Source: Pseudomonadota bacterium | GTDB taxonomy: Bacteria > Myxococcota_A > Polyangia > Polyangiales > Polyangiaceae | Direction of reading: 5' to 3' | Assembly: GCA_023423895.1 (NCBI GenBank) | Contig: JAFAER010000205.1 | Coordinates: 42,907 to 106,906, forward strand | DNA length: 64,000 nucleotides | Shown: piece by piece, positions 50,527 through 59,480 of the stretch | Layout: the number at the start of each line of letters is the position of its first letter | Numbering within the stretch: the first letter of the stretch is position 1 | The notes under the pieces: generated by a model | What the model saw: the letters and a program-made list of their open reading frames with translations, nothing else | Told to the model about the DNA's origin: nothing | The model's database searches: none | Program-made: the position numbers and the translations under genes

Positions 50527-51860
50527 GGCGCCTTTCAATTCTCGGCGGTGTGACGATGGCTCTCGTCGCCGTCGTCGCGTGCGCCCAGTCGGACGAGCTC
50601 TCGGATTCCCAACTGCCGCCGCCCGGACCGGAAGAGCAGCCCACGATTCCGGATGCCGGCCCGCAGAGCAGTGACGAAGCGGACGGCGGCAGCGATGCGT
50701 CCGTCGACGCCAGCGGCCCCGAGTGCAGCGCGGACGGCTGGTGCGAGACGTTGCTGCCCACGTCGGATCTCGTGCTGAGGGACATCTGGCCACTTGCCGA
50801 TCGGGCCTTCGCCATTGCAGAGAGCAGAACTCTCGGCATCAAGATCCTGGAATGGACGAACGTCGACTCCACGTGGAGATACATCGACGACAATTCTCAG
50901 AACGAATCACTCGCTGACATCGGCGTGAAGATCTGGGCGCCGAGCGCCGACGAGGTGTATTTCGTCGTCGCGCCCGCCGCGGTCCATCACGGGACACGCC
51001 CCGTTGCGCCTGCCACCGATTGGACCTGGGAGAGCGCGAACCTCGCCGACAACAACCCCTCCGTCAGTCCCGCAGACGACGCTCAAAGGCGTATGACGCT
51101 CGGGATCTGGGGGACGGGCAGCGACGACGTCTACGCCTGGTATTCGAATACGATCTATCGTCGGAAGAGCGTTGCCGGCGGTGGGCACGAATGGGTCGCG
51201 GACCTCGTCGCAGACGATGTCGGCGAGGCCGACGAATACGTGTTCTTCACGGGCGGCGCCGGAACGCAGCCTGGCAACGTCTGGTTCTCGGGTATTCGAG
51301 CGCGCCCGTTCAACGGCACGTGCAGCGTCGTCGTTCGTAAGGCGGCCGAGGGCTACGATCGGATCGCCGATGGCATCCCGACGGGCTACTGGACGCCTTG
51401 TGCGCCCAAGGACGGTGTTCCGCTCGTTCTCCCGGGCACCGACAACCCGAGCCTGTATCCGCTCGCTGCGTGGCCGCTCCAGTTCCAGTCGACGGACGGC
51501 CAACGGTTCTTCGCCCTCAAGCCGCCGAACGAGATCTTGCAGATCGCGCCCGACGGCGAGGGCTACTCCATGTCGACCGCGGTCGTCCCGGGGTCGATCG
51601 TCAACCAGCCCACGTGGAGCTCGGTCTGGGGTGAATCCGCGGATCGCCTGTGGATGGCCGGAACCACGGATCCGAGCACCAGCTGGGGGATCGTCCTTCG
51701 GGGAGATCAGGTTTGGGGGGAGGCTGGCAGCTACGAGTTCTCGTCGTTCGCACTGAACGGCGTGCCGACACGTCAGGCGCCCACCCAGATTCGTGGGACG
51801 GGAAGCACGAATCTCTGGGCCGTAGGGAACGGATATGCGCTCCACAAGACGACTCCTTGA
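50523..51860 (+). CDS. Operon B gene 6: propeller-like lipoprotein
   Basis: 445 residues, ATG at 50523 coupled to gene 5. Lipobox VVAC near residue 20; Pro/Asp/Ser linker; then CSADGWCETLLPTSDLVLRDIW. Shares with copy A gene 6 the segments YIDDNSQNES and VYAWYSNTIYRR and the end LWAVGNGYALHKTTP. It overlaps gene 7 by 26 nt, as in copy A, which supports both starts. Confidence 0.84.
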   Translation: MRRLSILGGVTMALVAVVACAQSDELSDSQLPPPGPEEQPTIPDAGPQSSDEADGGSDASVDASGPECSADGWCETLLPTSDLVLRDIWPLADRAFAIAESRTLGIKILEWTNVDSTWRYIDDNSQNESLADIGVKIWAPSADEVYFVVAPAAVHHGTRPVAPATDWTWESANLADNNPSVSPADDAQRRMTLGIWGTGSDDVYAWYSNTIYRRKSVAGGGHEWVADLVADDVGEADEYVFFTGGAGTQPGNVWFSGIRARPFNGTCSVVVRKAAEGYDRIADGIPTGYWTPCAPKDGVPLVLPGTDNPSLYPLAAWPLQFQSTDGQRFFALKPPNEILQIAPDGEGYSMSTAVVPGSIVNQPTWSSVWGESADRLWMAGTTDPSTSWGIVLRGDQVWGEAGSYEFSSFALNGVPTRQAPTQIRGTGSTNLWAVGNGYALHKTTP

Positions 51861-53148
51861 TCGATATTCGCCGGTCGCGATCGTGCTCCTGTCCTGCGTG
51901 GCAGGGACGGTCGCGTTCACGGGCTGTTCCGACGCGGAACCCATACAACTGGACGACGACGCTGGCGCTCCTGCCGACCTTGGCGACGCCTCGGTCGATG
52001 CTTCGACGCCGCCCGAAGACGCGGCGCCAGCGGAGACCTCGACGACTCCGGACGCGGCTCCACTCGTGCTCGAGACTCTTCCCGTCGAGTGCACGTCACC
52101 GACGTGCGTCGTAGCGCTCGTGACGGCGCGGGACGAGAGCTTCTGCGCGCTCCTGAAGGACGGCACCGTCGCGTGCTGGGGCGCCAACGGCGCGGGCCAG
52201 CTCGGTCGCGGAGAGACGTCGGCCGGCAGTGCGTCGGCAGCGCGTGTCGCCGGCCTCACGAACGTCGTCACGCTCGGCCGCACCTGCGCGGTGGACGGAA
52301 GCGGAGAAGCCTGGTGCTGGGGAATGGGCCCGTTCCTCAAGGGATCGAACGTCACGACCGAACCAACACCGGTGAAGCTCGGTCTTCCGCCGGTCAAGAA
52401 GGTCAGCGCGTACGAGCGAACCGCCTGTGCCGTCGCCGAGGACGGCAGCGTCCTCTGCTGGGGCTCGAACCTCACGGGCCAAGTCGCGCCCGGCAAGGCG
52501 TTCGCGGCTACACCTCTCCATGCGCCCGAGGCGAGATCCGTCGCGGCCGGTGCACCGATCCGTGACATCGCCGTCAACGAAGCGACGTTCATCGTCCGTG
52601 AAGACGGCACGGCGGAGAGCTGGGGCGCGAACGTTCTCCTCGCGCGAGCGTCTTCGCTCTCTCCCGATCCGAATCCGCTCACGACCTCGCTCGGCAAGAT
52701 CACGTCGATCGACGTCGTGGAGAACCACGGCTGCGCGGCTGCGAACGGTAACGCCTATTGCTGGGGGACCGACGTCGGACCGGATCCTCGGACGGTGACG
52801 GCTCCCGAGCCCATCGTCCAGATCGCGACGACGAAGACGGTCTACAGCGGGTCTACCGTGGTGAAGCCGTCACGATGGTGCGCCGTGACCCCAAAGGGAA
52901 ACGTGTTCTGCCTCGGCGACAACGCGAGCGGTCAGGCCGGCGACGGCACGACGGACTTCGCGTATCGACCGGTCCAGGTCGTCGGCCTTCCGGAACGCGC
53001 CGCCCAGGTGCGAACGACGAACGATGCCACGTGCGTCCTCCTGACGACCGGTGACGTCTACTGCTTCGGCAACAACTACTACGGACAGCTGGGCAACGGT
53101 GTCATGCGAAGGTCGAGCATCGTCCCCGTCAAGGTGACCCTGCCATGA
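51835..53148 (+). CDS. Operon B gene 7: RCC1-like lipoprotein
   Basis: 437 residues, ATG at 51835 inside gene 6. Basic start, hydrophobic core and FTGC lipobox near residue 31. RCC1 blades: VACWGANGAGQLGRG, AWCWGMGPFL, LCWGSNLTGQVAPG, VFCLGDNASGQAGDG and VYCFGNNYYGQLGNG. The order and the final blade match gene 7 of copy A. Stop coupled to gene 8. Confidence 0.88.
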   Translation: MRSTRRLLDRYSPVAIVLLSCVAGTVAFTGCSDAEPIQLDDDAGAPADLGDASVDASTPPEDAAPAETSTTPDAAPLVLETLPVECTSPTCVVALVTARDESFCALLKDGTVACWGANGAGQLGRGETSAGSASAARVAGLTNVVTLGRTCAVDGSGEAWCWGMGPFLKGSNVTTEPTPVKLGLPPVKKVSAYERTACAVAEDGSVLCWGSNLTGQVAPGKAFAATPLHAPEARSVAAGAPIRDIAVNEATFIVREDGTAESWGANVLLARASSLSPDPNPLTTSLGKITSIDVVENHGCAAANGNAYCWGTDVGPDPRTVTAPEPIVQIATTKTVYSGSTVVKPSRWCAVTPKGNVFCLGDNASGQAGDGTTDFAYRPVQVVGLPERAAQVRTTNDATCVLLTTGDVYCFGNNYYGQLGNGVMRRSSIVPVKVTLP

Positions 53149-54956
53149 TGCAAAAGGCGCCCAACGCCCGGTCCGGTCTCGTCGCAAGGCTCGCCGGCCT
53201 CGCCGTTTTCGGGCTGGGCGCCTGCATCCAGCTCGGCGCCTGCAGCGATGACCGAGCTGGATTCACGAATCCGACTCAGGGCTTCGATGACTCCACCGAG
53301 ATGGACGCGGGCGAGTGCGCCGACACGTGCTCGCTCGACGGTCGTTCGGTGATTCGATGCACGGGCGAGGTCGTCCCGTGCGCGACCGAGCTCGCGTGTG
53401 GCGCCGGTCGATGCCAGGCGCCGTGTGACGCCGCTGCCGCGTCGGCGAGCTCGAACGGCTGCGCGTTTTATCTACAACCACCGCTGCTCATATCGACGAA
53501 AGAGTTCTCCCAGAGCTGTTATGCGACGTACGTCGTCAACACCTCCGCGATACCGGTCGATCTTCGACTGGAATACGAAGGCAAAGAGCTCGACCTCTCG
53601 AAGTCGATCTACACGAGCTCGGGTCCGGCGACGCTGACCCCGCACAAGGGGCCGATTTCGCCGGGAGACGGCGTCATCGTGTTCGTTTCGGACCGCGTGG
53701 AGCGATCCGATCGACCCGAGGCGGAAGACCGCGGCTACATCGGTTGTCCCGACGGAGTCACGCCGGCGCTCCGATACGACTACTATCCAACGGGCACGCA
53801 GTTCGGCTCGTCGTTTCATCTGAGCGCGAGTGCGCCCGTGAGCGCCGCGAGCATCTTCCCGTTCGGTGGGGCGGCGAGCTTCGTCCCCTCGGGAACACTC
53901 CTGTTGCCGGTCGCGACCTGGACGAAGGAAGCAGTCCTGATCAACGCCTGGTCGCAGGGACGCACCTATCCACCGGGCCTGCAGGTCGTCGCTTCGGAGG
54001 ACGACACCGAGGTCACCATCGTCCCGAGGGTGGCCATCCAAGATGGGGCCGGAATCGTGGGGACGCCCGCGGGCGTACCCGCCGTGTACCGCCTCGAGAA
54101 GGGGCAGTTCCTTCAGCTGGTCCAGCAGCAGGAGCTCACCGGGAGCATCCTCACCTCGACGAAGCCGATCACCACCTTCGGTGGGCACGCCTGCTCCGAC
54201 ATCCCGTCCGACGTCGGAACCTGTGACATCATCGGCACGCAGATCCCCGCCTTCGAGCAGTGGGGCTCCGAATACGTCGGCGTCGGCTATCGCCCGCGCC
54301 TCGGCGATGAGCGGGAGCCCGTGCCGTACCGCATCGTCGCCGCACGAGACGGGACGCGCCTCTCCTACGATCCCGCGATCCCCCCTGGGGCACCTCTCGA
54401 GCTGAACGCTGGCGAGCTGGCCACGTTCGCCTCGGGCACGGGAGAGGCCTTCGTCGTGCGAACGCAGGATGCCGAACATCCGATCTACGTGGCCGCATAC
54501 ATGACGGGCCAGGGCGGCGACTACTGGGGCAGCGGACGCGACTTCGACACGCACGGCGATCCGGAGCTCGTCAACGTCATCCCGACGGGCCAGTACCTGA
54601 ACAAAGCGAGCTTCTACGCCGACCCGACGTACGCGGAGACGTCGCTCGTCGTCGTGCGCGCAAAGACCGACGGCGAGTTCAAGGACGTCATCCTCGATTG
54701 CCTCGGCGGTCCCGTGACGGGCTTTGCCCCGGTCGGCAACGGGGGCACCTACGAGTTCGCGCGGGTCGACATCTCCAAGGGTCGGCAGCCGGGCGTCACG
54801 TCCGGCAAGAACCGCTGCTACTACGGCGCCCACAGCCTCCACAGCGAGGGCGCGTTCACGGCCACCTTGTGGGGCTGGGACTTCTGCTCCAGCTACGCGT
54901 TCCCGAGCGGGATGGCGACCCGCAAGCTCGTCGCGGCGCCCCTCGTCACGAAGTAG
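53145..54956 (+). CDS. Operon B gene 8: IgGFc-binding-like lipoprotein
   Basis: 603 residues, ATG at 53145 coupled to gene 7. The N-terminus has two possible lipoboxes (GLGAC and QLGAC, near residues 27 and 33). Cys-rich TCSLDGRSVIRCTGE and LACGAGRCQAPC precede the IgGFc-binding-like domain: FHLSASAPVSAASIFPFGG, VVASEDDTEVTIVP, ILTSTKPITTFGGHAC, WGSEYVGVGYRPR, and the late YADPTYAETSLVVVRAK. All match gene 8 of copy A. No gene follows for 214 nt. Confidence 0.87.
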   Translation: MMQKAPNARSGLVARLAGLAVFGLGACIQLGACSDDRAGFTNPTQGFDDSTEMDAGECADTCSLDGRSVIRCTGEVVPCATELACGAGRCQAPCDAAAASASSNGCAFYLQPPLLISTKEFSQSCYATYVVNTSAIPVDLRLEYEGKELDLSKSIYTSSGPATLTPHKGPISPGDGVIVFVSDRVERSDRPEAEDRGYIGCPDGVTPALRYDYYPTGTQFGSSFHLSASAPVSAASIFPFGGAASFVPSGTLLLPVATWTKEAVLINAWSQGRTYPPGLQVVASEDDTEVTIVPRVAIQDGAGIVGTPAGVPAVYRLEKGQFLQLVQQQELTGSILTSTKPITTFGGHACSDIPSDVGTCDIIGTQIPAFEQWGSEYVGVGYRPRLGDEREPVPYRIVAARDGTRLSYDPAIPPGAPLELNAGELATFASGTGEAFVVRTQDAEHPIYVAAYMTGQGGDYWGSGRDFDTHGDPELVNVIPTGQYLNKASFYADPTYAETSLVVVRAKTDGEFKDVILDCLGGPVTGFAPVGNGGTYEFARVDISKGRQPGVTSGKNRCYYGAHSLHSEGAFTATLWGWDFCSSYAFPSGMATRKLVAAPLVTK

Positions 54957-55170
54957 CGGGCCCCGCAGGAGCGTGCGCTGAGGGAGGGGCCGCTCTGCGA
55001 TGGGTCGTCGAGGCGTGCCAACGAGCGTGGCAGATGTTCACGCCGTGCGCGGGCGCCACGTGACAATCGTGCGTCTGCAACCCTACGACCGCGGCGCCGG
55101 AGCGGCCGTCAGTGGTCCGCGATTTGCTGCGTGCGCTCGCGTACCGCTGCGAGGTGCGAGGTGACGAGAG

Positions 55171-55950
55171 ATGTTGAATGGGACCGGCGCGAAGGCGCGG
55201 GTGCTGGTCGTCGAAGATGATCCGGATGCGCGTGAGATCTACGAGGGGACGCTCCACTTCGCCGGGTACGACGTCGCGACGGCAACGAATGTAGCGGAGG
55301 CGAAGCGTGCTGCGCGCGCGCATAACCCGCGTCTCGTGTTGCTCGACTCGCGGTTGCCGGACGGGCACGGGATTGACTTGCTCAGGAGCTGGAAGCGATG
55401 CCCGGAGATGTCCGGCGTTCCCGTGCTCATGGTGACGGCATTCTCGGGAGAACAGGATATGCGAGCCGCCGCGCTCGCCGGAGCAGACGCGTTCATCGTG
55501 AAGCCCTGCTACGGCGGCACGTTGACGAATCATGTCTCCCAGTTCTTGCCGGCGAGCAGGCCGACTCGGAATCGCCCGTGCTCGCGAAGAAGTGAGCCGC
55601 GCGTCGCGCTGACGCTCGCGGATCGGAGCGCGGAGGGGCCGGCAAAGTTCTATCCGATCGGCGATGGGAAGCTCCATGCTCGCTGCCGCTCGTGCCTGCG
55701 TGGCTCCCCAGCTCTCGGGCGCGCCGCCGATGAAGCGGAGACGCACGCGGTCCGCCTCGGATGGTCCTTCCGGCGAAACAGCTGGACGTGTCCCGTCTGC
55801 ATCGAGCGTCACAACGCAGCGCACTCGACACGTGCACGAGCTCCTCGATGGGGGACACCACCATCCACGAGGGCCGCTCGGACGAGCATCGTCCCGAACG
55901 CTCCGGCAGCCGCTGCTGACTGGCCTCCGAGAGGACGACGCCGTCCGTAG
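55171..55950 (+). CDS. Response regulator with Cys-rich C-terminus
   Basis: 259 residues, ATG at 55171. The N-terminal receiver is intact: VLVVEDDPDAREIYEG (acidic pocket), phospho-acceptor in LVLLDSRLPD, VLMVTAF with the switch Thr, and FIVKPC. After residue 130 the sequence becomes Arg-rich and carries a CRSC ... CPVC pair (about residues 187-225) that could bind zinc. It has no HTH. It stands 214 nt after copy B. A link to the lipoprotein operons cannot be shown; its output is unknown. Confidence 0.8.
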   Translation: MLNGTGAKARVLVVEDDPDAREIYEGTLHFAGYDVATATNVAEAKRAARAHNPRLVLLDSRLPDGHGIDLLRSWKRCPEMSGVPVLMVTAFSGEQDMRAAALAGADAFIVKPCYGGTLTNHVSQFLPASRPTRNRPCSRRSEPRVALTLADRSAEGPAKFYPIGDGKLHARCRSCLRGSPALGRAADEAETHAVRLGWSFRRNSWTCPVCIERHNAAHSTRARAPRWGTPPSTRAARTSIVPNAPAAAADWPPRGRRRP

Positions 55951-56260
55951 CGAGAGGCGCGGCACCAGGCTCGCTGGAAGATCACGACCCGAGGAGCCCA
56001 TGAAGGGCGTGGGGCGGGCACCGGCGCTGCAACACGGAGCGGCGGTCGCTTAACATTCGTCCGGATGGCTCCGCCGAGAGGTGGTCGGGCCACATGCTCG
56101 ACGTGGCGATGAAAGGGAAGGGCCGCGGAGAAGCTCGACCTGTTCGAACGTTGGGGGCGGAACGTCGTCGCGTGGAGTCCGCCCGGATGGTCGCTCACGC
56201 TCGCCTCCACGAAACCTCTGGAGGTCTGCGCAGGAAGAAGTAGAGTAGTCGTCCGTACTT
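55951..56260. other. Intergenic region, nothing recognised
   Basis: 310 nt between the response regulator and the tRNA. The reading frames here are GC-skew shadows without start signals, and no repeat is evident. Confidence 0.5.
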
Positions 56261-56348
56261 GGAGGAGTGGCCGAGTGGTCTAAGGCAGCGGTTTTGAAAA
56301 CCGCCGTGGGGCAACCCACCGGGAGTTCGAATCTCTCCTCCTCCGCCA
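56261..56348 (+). tRNA. tRNA-Ser(TGA), CCA encoded
   Basis: The acceptor stem pairs GGAGGAG with CTCCTCC, discriminator G, then encoded CCA (56346-56348). The anticodon loop TTTGAAA is flanked by GCGGT/ACCGC, anticodon TGA. A long variable arm and a T-arm (GAGTTCGAATCTC) complete a class II serine tRNA. It lies at the left border of the defence-gene region and may have been an integration target. Confidence 0.95.
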
Positions 56349-56692
56349 GGAAAATCCGATCGATGTCCAACGGTTGCGTACCGCGAGGGCAGAGGTCCGC
56401 GAGGTGCCAGGGGTACCGCTTTGGTATTCACGAAATACCCAGGGGCCGGTCCGGGATGGCTCAAGGAGCCCCAACGGGGTTGCCGGAGTGGCCGAGAGCA
56501 GCCCCCGAACCGACAGAAACGGTAGTTCCGTGATGTTCGATTGATGACGCTGGACGCCGCACCTGAAGGGCGGGTAGCTTCGTCAGCATGGGGAAGATCA
56601 GTCCTCACCTCCATCTGAGTGGCGAGGAGATTTTGCACCGACGTGACACGTCGGTGCGGGAAGCGGCGACAATCTTCAGAGAAGGATCCTGA
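56349..56692. other. tRNA-flanking junction with tRNA-Ser 5' fragment
   Basis: 344 nt between the tRNA and the SIR2 gene. GGAGTGGCCGAG (56485-56496) repeats 12 bases of the tRNA-Ser 5' half and is followed by unrelated sequence, so it is a fragment, not a second tRNA. A palindrome at 56635-56657 is listed separately. I see no integrase gene or clear att repeat. Confidence 0.55.
56635..56657. promoter_or_regulatory. Perfect palindrome upstream of the SIR2-HerA pair
   Basis: GCACCGACGTG-A-CACGTCGGTGC, two 11-bp perfectly complementary arms around one base, ends 35 nt before the SIR2 start codon. It is a candidate operator for the defence pair (or a hairpin in its leader). No regulator gene is adjacent. 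Confidence 0.65.
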
Positions 56693-57730
56693 GTGGACCT
56701 TCACGACCTGAAGTTGCACTTGCAGAAACACTTTACCGACGGTCTTGTGACGGTCGTTGGCTCAGGTCTGTCGTGCGCCGAGGGTCTACCGGGCATGGGC
56801 GAGCTAGCCGCTCATCTCGAAGCGACGGTGACGGCTGACATGGCGACGGAGGACGTCGATCGGTGGAAAGCTATCTCGCCGCTCCTTCCGCACAAGGGCC
56901 TTGAAGCCGCACTTCTGGAGGTCCCTCCCACGCCGGGATTGGAAATAGCGATTGTTGCGCGGACCGCTGAACTGATCGCCGCTCGCGAACGCAAGATCGT
57001 TGCGGAAGTGTTCGCGCGGACTCGAACGCTCCGATTTACGCGACTAGTGAAGCAATTGTTGAAGCCTAACACCGGACTTCCCGTCGTCACGACGAACTAT
57101 GATCGTCTGATTGAGGTTGCCGTGGAGGAATCCGGTCTTGGTGTTGACACCATGTTTGTTGGTCATTTTGCGGGAGAGTTGAACGAGCGGGAAAGCCGTT
57201 TGAGCCTTTGCCGGGAAGTGACCTTAAAGTCCAAACGCCCGCAGTATCGTTATCGTCCGCACGCCAACGTGTTCAAGCCGCATGGGAGCCTGGACTGGTA
57301 TCATCGGGACGGGAAGCCTGTCCGCTATGCCGGCGATCTCGAACTTCCGAGGCTCATCATCACTCCGGGGCTGAACAAGTTCCGAAATGGCTACAATAGC
57401 CCGTTTGACCGTCATCGCGAACGAGCTAATTCTGCGCTAGACCGAGCAATTCGATTCCTCGTGATCGGATATGGCTTTCACGACGACCATCTTGAAACGC
57501 ACCTGACGCCGCGCATTCGTGGTGGCGTTCCAACGCTTCTGTTGACCTATGCATTGTCGGACAACGCCGCAAAGCTGGCGGCAGAGTGTTCGAATGTGAC
57601 CGCCATTCAGCGCGCCGAACGGAGCGGTGCTTCAGGCTCTGGCGTCATTGTCGGTGGAGTCGAAACCTTCTTTCCGGGACTGGATCTCTGGGATCTAGGC
57701 TCATTCGTTGCCGAGGTGCTTGAATCATGA
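56693..57730 (+). CDS. SIR2-domain defence protein (NADase candidate)
   Basis: 345 residues from a GTG at 56693 with AAGGA upstream. SIR2-like fold: VVGSGLSCAEGLPGMGEL (nucleotide-binding loop), VVTTNYDRLIE with the catalytic-type Asn N135, and FKPHGSLDWYH with His H197. Sirtuin-type domains of phage-defence systems hydrolyse NAD+ on infection. The stop overlaps the HerA start by 4 nt (ATGA), the arrangement of SIR2-HerA systems (also called Nezha). The AT-richer codon use differs from the chromosome around, indicating horizontal transfer. Confidence 0.9.
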   Translation: MDLHDLKLHLQKHFTDGLVTVVGSGLSCAEGLPGMGELAAHLEATVTADMATEDVDRWKAISPLLPHKGLEAALLEVPPTPGLEIAIVARTAELIAARERKIVAEVFARTRTLRFTRLVKQLLKPNTGLPVVTTNYDRLIEVAVEESGLGVDTMFVGHFAGELNERESRLSLCREVTLKSKRPQYRYRPHANVFKPHGSLDWYHRDGKPVRYAGDLELPRLIITPGLNKFRNGYNSPFDRHRERANSALDRAIRFLVIGYGFHDDHLETHLTPRIRGGVPTLLLTYALSDNAAKLAAECSNVTAIQRAERSGASGSGVIVGGVETFFPGLDLWDLGSFVAEVLES

Positions 57731-59474
57731 CTGAACCCGCTCTCGAGTTCGCCAAAGAGGATAAAATCGGCCGTGTCGCATCGGTTGATACAAGCCGTGT
57801 CGCGATCGATGTGACAAACTCGGTGCTACTTACGCGGATCGGCATCGGGCAACTCGTTGCCATTAGAGGGGCGACGGAGCGAGAGTATCTTATCGCGATG
57901 ACCGAGCGCGTGACCCGTAGCGTTCGGGAAGAGCTACCCGGTCCCGAAGAGGAAGACGGTGATGGTGCCCTGCTAGCCGCGGTGCCGACCGATCTGATTC
58001 AGGGCGTGTTGATCGGCACGTTCAGGACAGTCGAGGGCGATCGGAGAAATACCTTCAAGCGTGGCGCTGATAGCTTTCCGCAGATCGATCGGGACTGCTT
58101 TGTGATCGAAGGCGGAAATCTCCAACGTTTCATGGGTATTCTGGGGGCTGGATTTGCAGCAGACGAACGGCTGAAGCTCGGCACATTCGTTGCCGATCGC
58201 ACGGCCGATGCGATTGCCAGTGGCGACAAGTTCTTCCAACCACACGCAGCGATTCTCGGCAGCACTGGATCAGGTAAGAGCTGGGCCGTTGCACTTATTC
58301 TCGAACGAGCCGCCAAGCTGAGATTTCCGAACATCATCGTATTTGATATGCACGGTGAATATGCGCCGCTTGCGGACAAAGCGGCAGGGGGCTTTGCGGA
58401 GCGCTTCCGTATTGCCGGTCCCGGTGATCTGGAAAATCAGGATGATGAGACTCTGTTCTTGCCCTATTGGCTGCTCAATCGGGATGAAATGCTGTCGATG
58501 ATCCTCGACCGCAGCGATCAAAACGCTCCCAATCAAGCCTCGAGGTTTACGCTGCATGTCCGCTCGTTGAAAGGACAGACGCTTGATGTCAAGGGCAAAG
58601 AAGACATCAAGAAGACCTATACCGTCGATTCACCTATCCCCTACGACGTGAAGAAGCTGCTCGGTCTTTTGCACACAGACAATACCACGAAGGCGTCGGT
58701 AAGACCGGTTTGGTTAAGGGGGAGTGGGAAGACAAGCTGACCCGATTTTTGTCCCGCCTCGAAGCGAAGCTGGATGACCGCCGCTACGGCTTCATGTTTG
58801 CACCGCCGCCCGCAGCGATGGAATATGGTTGGCTCGCGTCGCAGGTGTTGAGGCTACTGCGATCTGGCGACGGAACCGGAATTAAAGTCATCGACTTTTC
58901 GGAAGTCCCGGCTGACGTTTTACCGGTCGTTACCGGCACACTGGCCCGACTGCTCTATGATGTGCAGTTCTGGATGGCGGGAGGATTTCGAACTCCGGTT
59001 ACGCTTCTGTGTGACGAAGCGCACCTTTACCTTCCTGTTCGTGATGACGCCGATGCCGTCCAGCGCCAAGCGCTCGGGTCATTCGAGAGAATCGCCAAGG
59101 AAGGGCGCAAGTATGGCTTCTCTCTGTTGGTTGTGAGTCAGCGGCCCTCGGATGTCAGTCGGACGATCCTTAGCCAATGCAATAACTTTCTCGCTTTGCG
59201 CCTGACGAACGAAACCGATCAGGGCGTTATCAAGCGCCTGATGCCAGACTCGTTGGGTGGGTTAACGAGCATCTTGCCGCTGCTCGATACGGGCGAGGCG
59301 CTATTGTTGGGAGATGCCGTTCTGCTGCCAACGCGGATCAAACTCGACATGCCAAGAATTCCACCTGACAGCGCAACACGCGAGTTTTGGAAAGAATGGG
59401 GGACAGTGAAGCCGGATGATGCCGCGATCACCTCTGCGATCGAATGTTTGCGCGGTCAATCTCGCAATAGCTGA
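57727..59474 (+). pseudogene. herA: HerA-like ATPase, interrupted by a -1 frameshift
   Basis: Two overlapping frames encode one HerA/FtsK-type ATPase. The first part (57727-58740) has a HAS-barrel-like N-terminus, Walker A ILGSTGSGKSW (residues 177-187) and IIVFDMHGEY. It ends in a short out-of-frame tail (VRPVWLRGSGKTS). The second part (from 58710 or slightly earlier) continues with VKGEWEDKLTRFLSRLEAKL, Walker B VTLLCDEAHLYL and LLVVSQRPSDVSR. Restoring one base near 58695-58710 would give about 582 residues, normal for HerA. No credible slippery site was found. It could be a true mutation, a sequencing error or, less likely, a programmed shift. Confidence 0.85.
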
Positions 59475-59480
59475 GCGCCC

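Noticed and set aside
56485..56520. Possible second tRNA-Ser
   Set aside because: Only 12 bases match the tRNA 5' half. No anticodon arm, variable arm or acceptor 3' strand follows.
56195..56731. Minus-strand 178-aa reading covering the tRNA-Ser(TGA)
   Set aside because: It is the antisense of the tRNA and flanking DNA. The PGGGGEIRTPGG-type text is a known artefact of tRNA complement translation.
58705..58725. Programmed -1 frameshift in HerA
   Set aside because: The slippery heptamer does not fit in the zero frame and no stimulatory structure is evident. A one-base deletion is simpler, so it is kept only as an open question.
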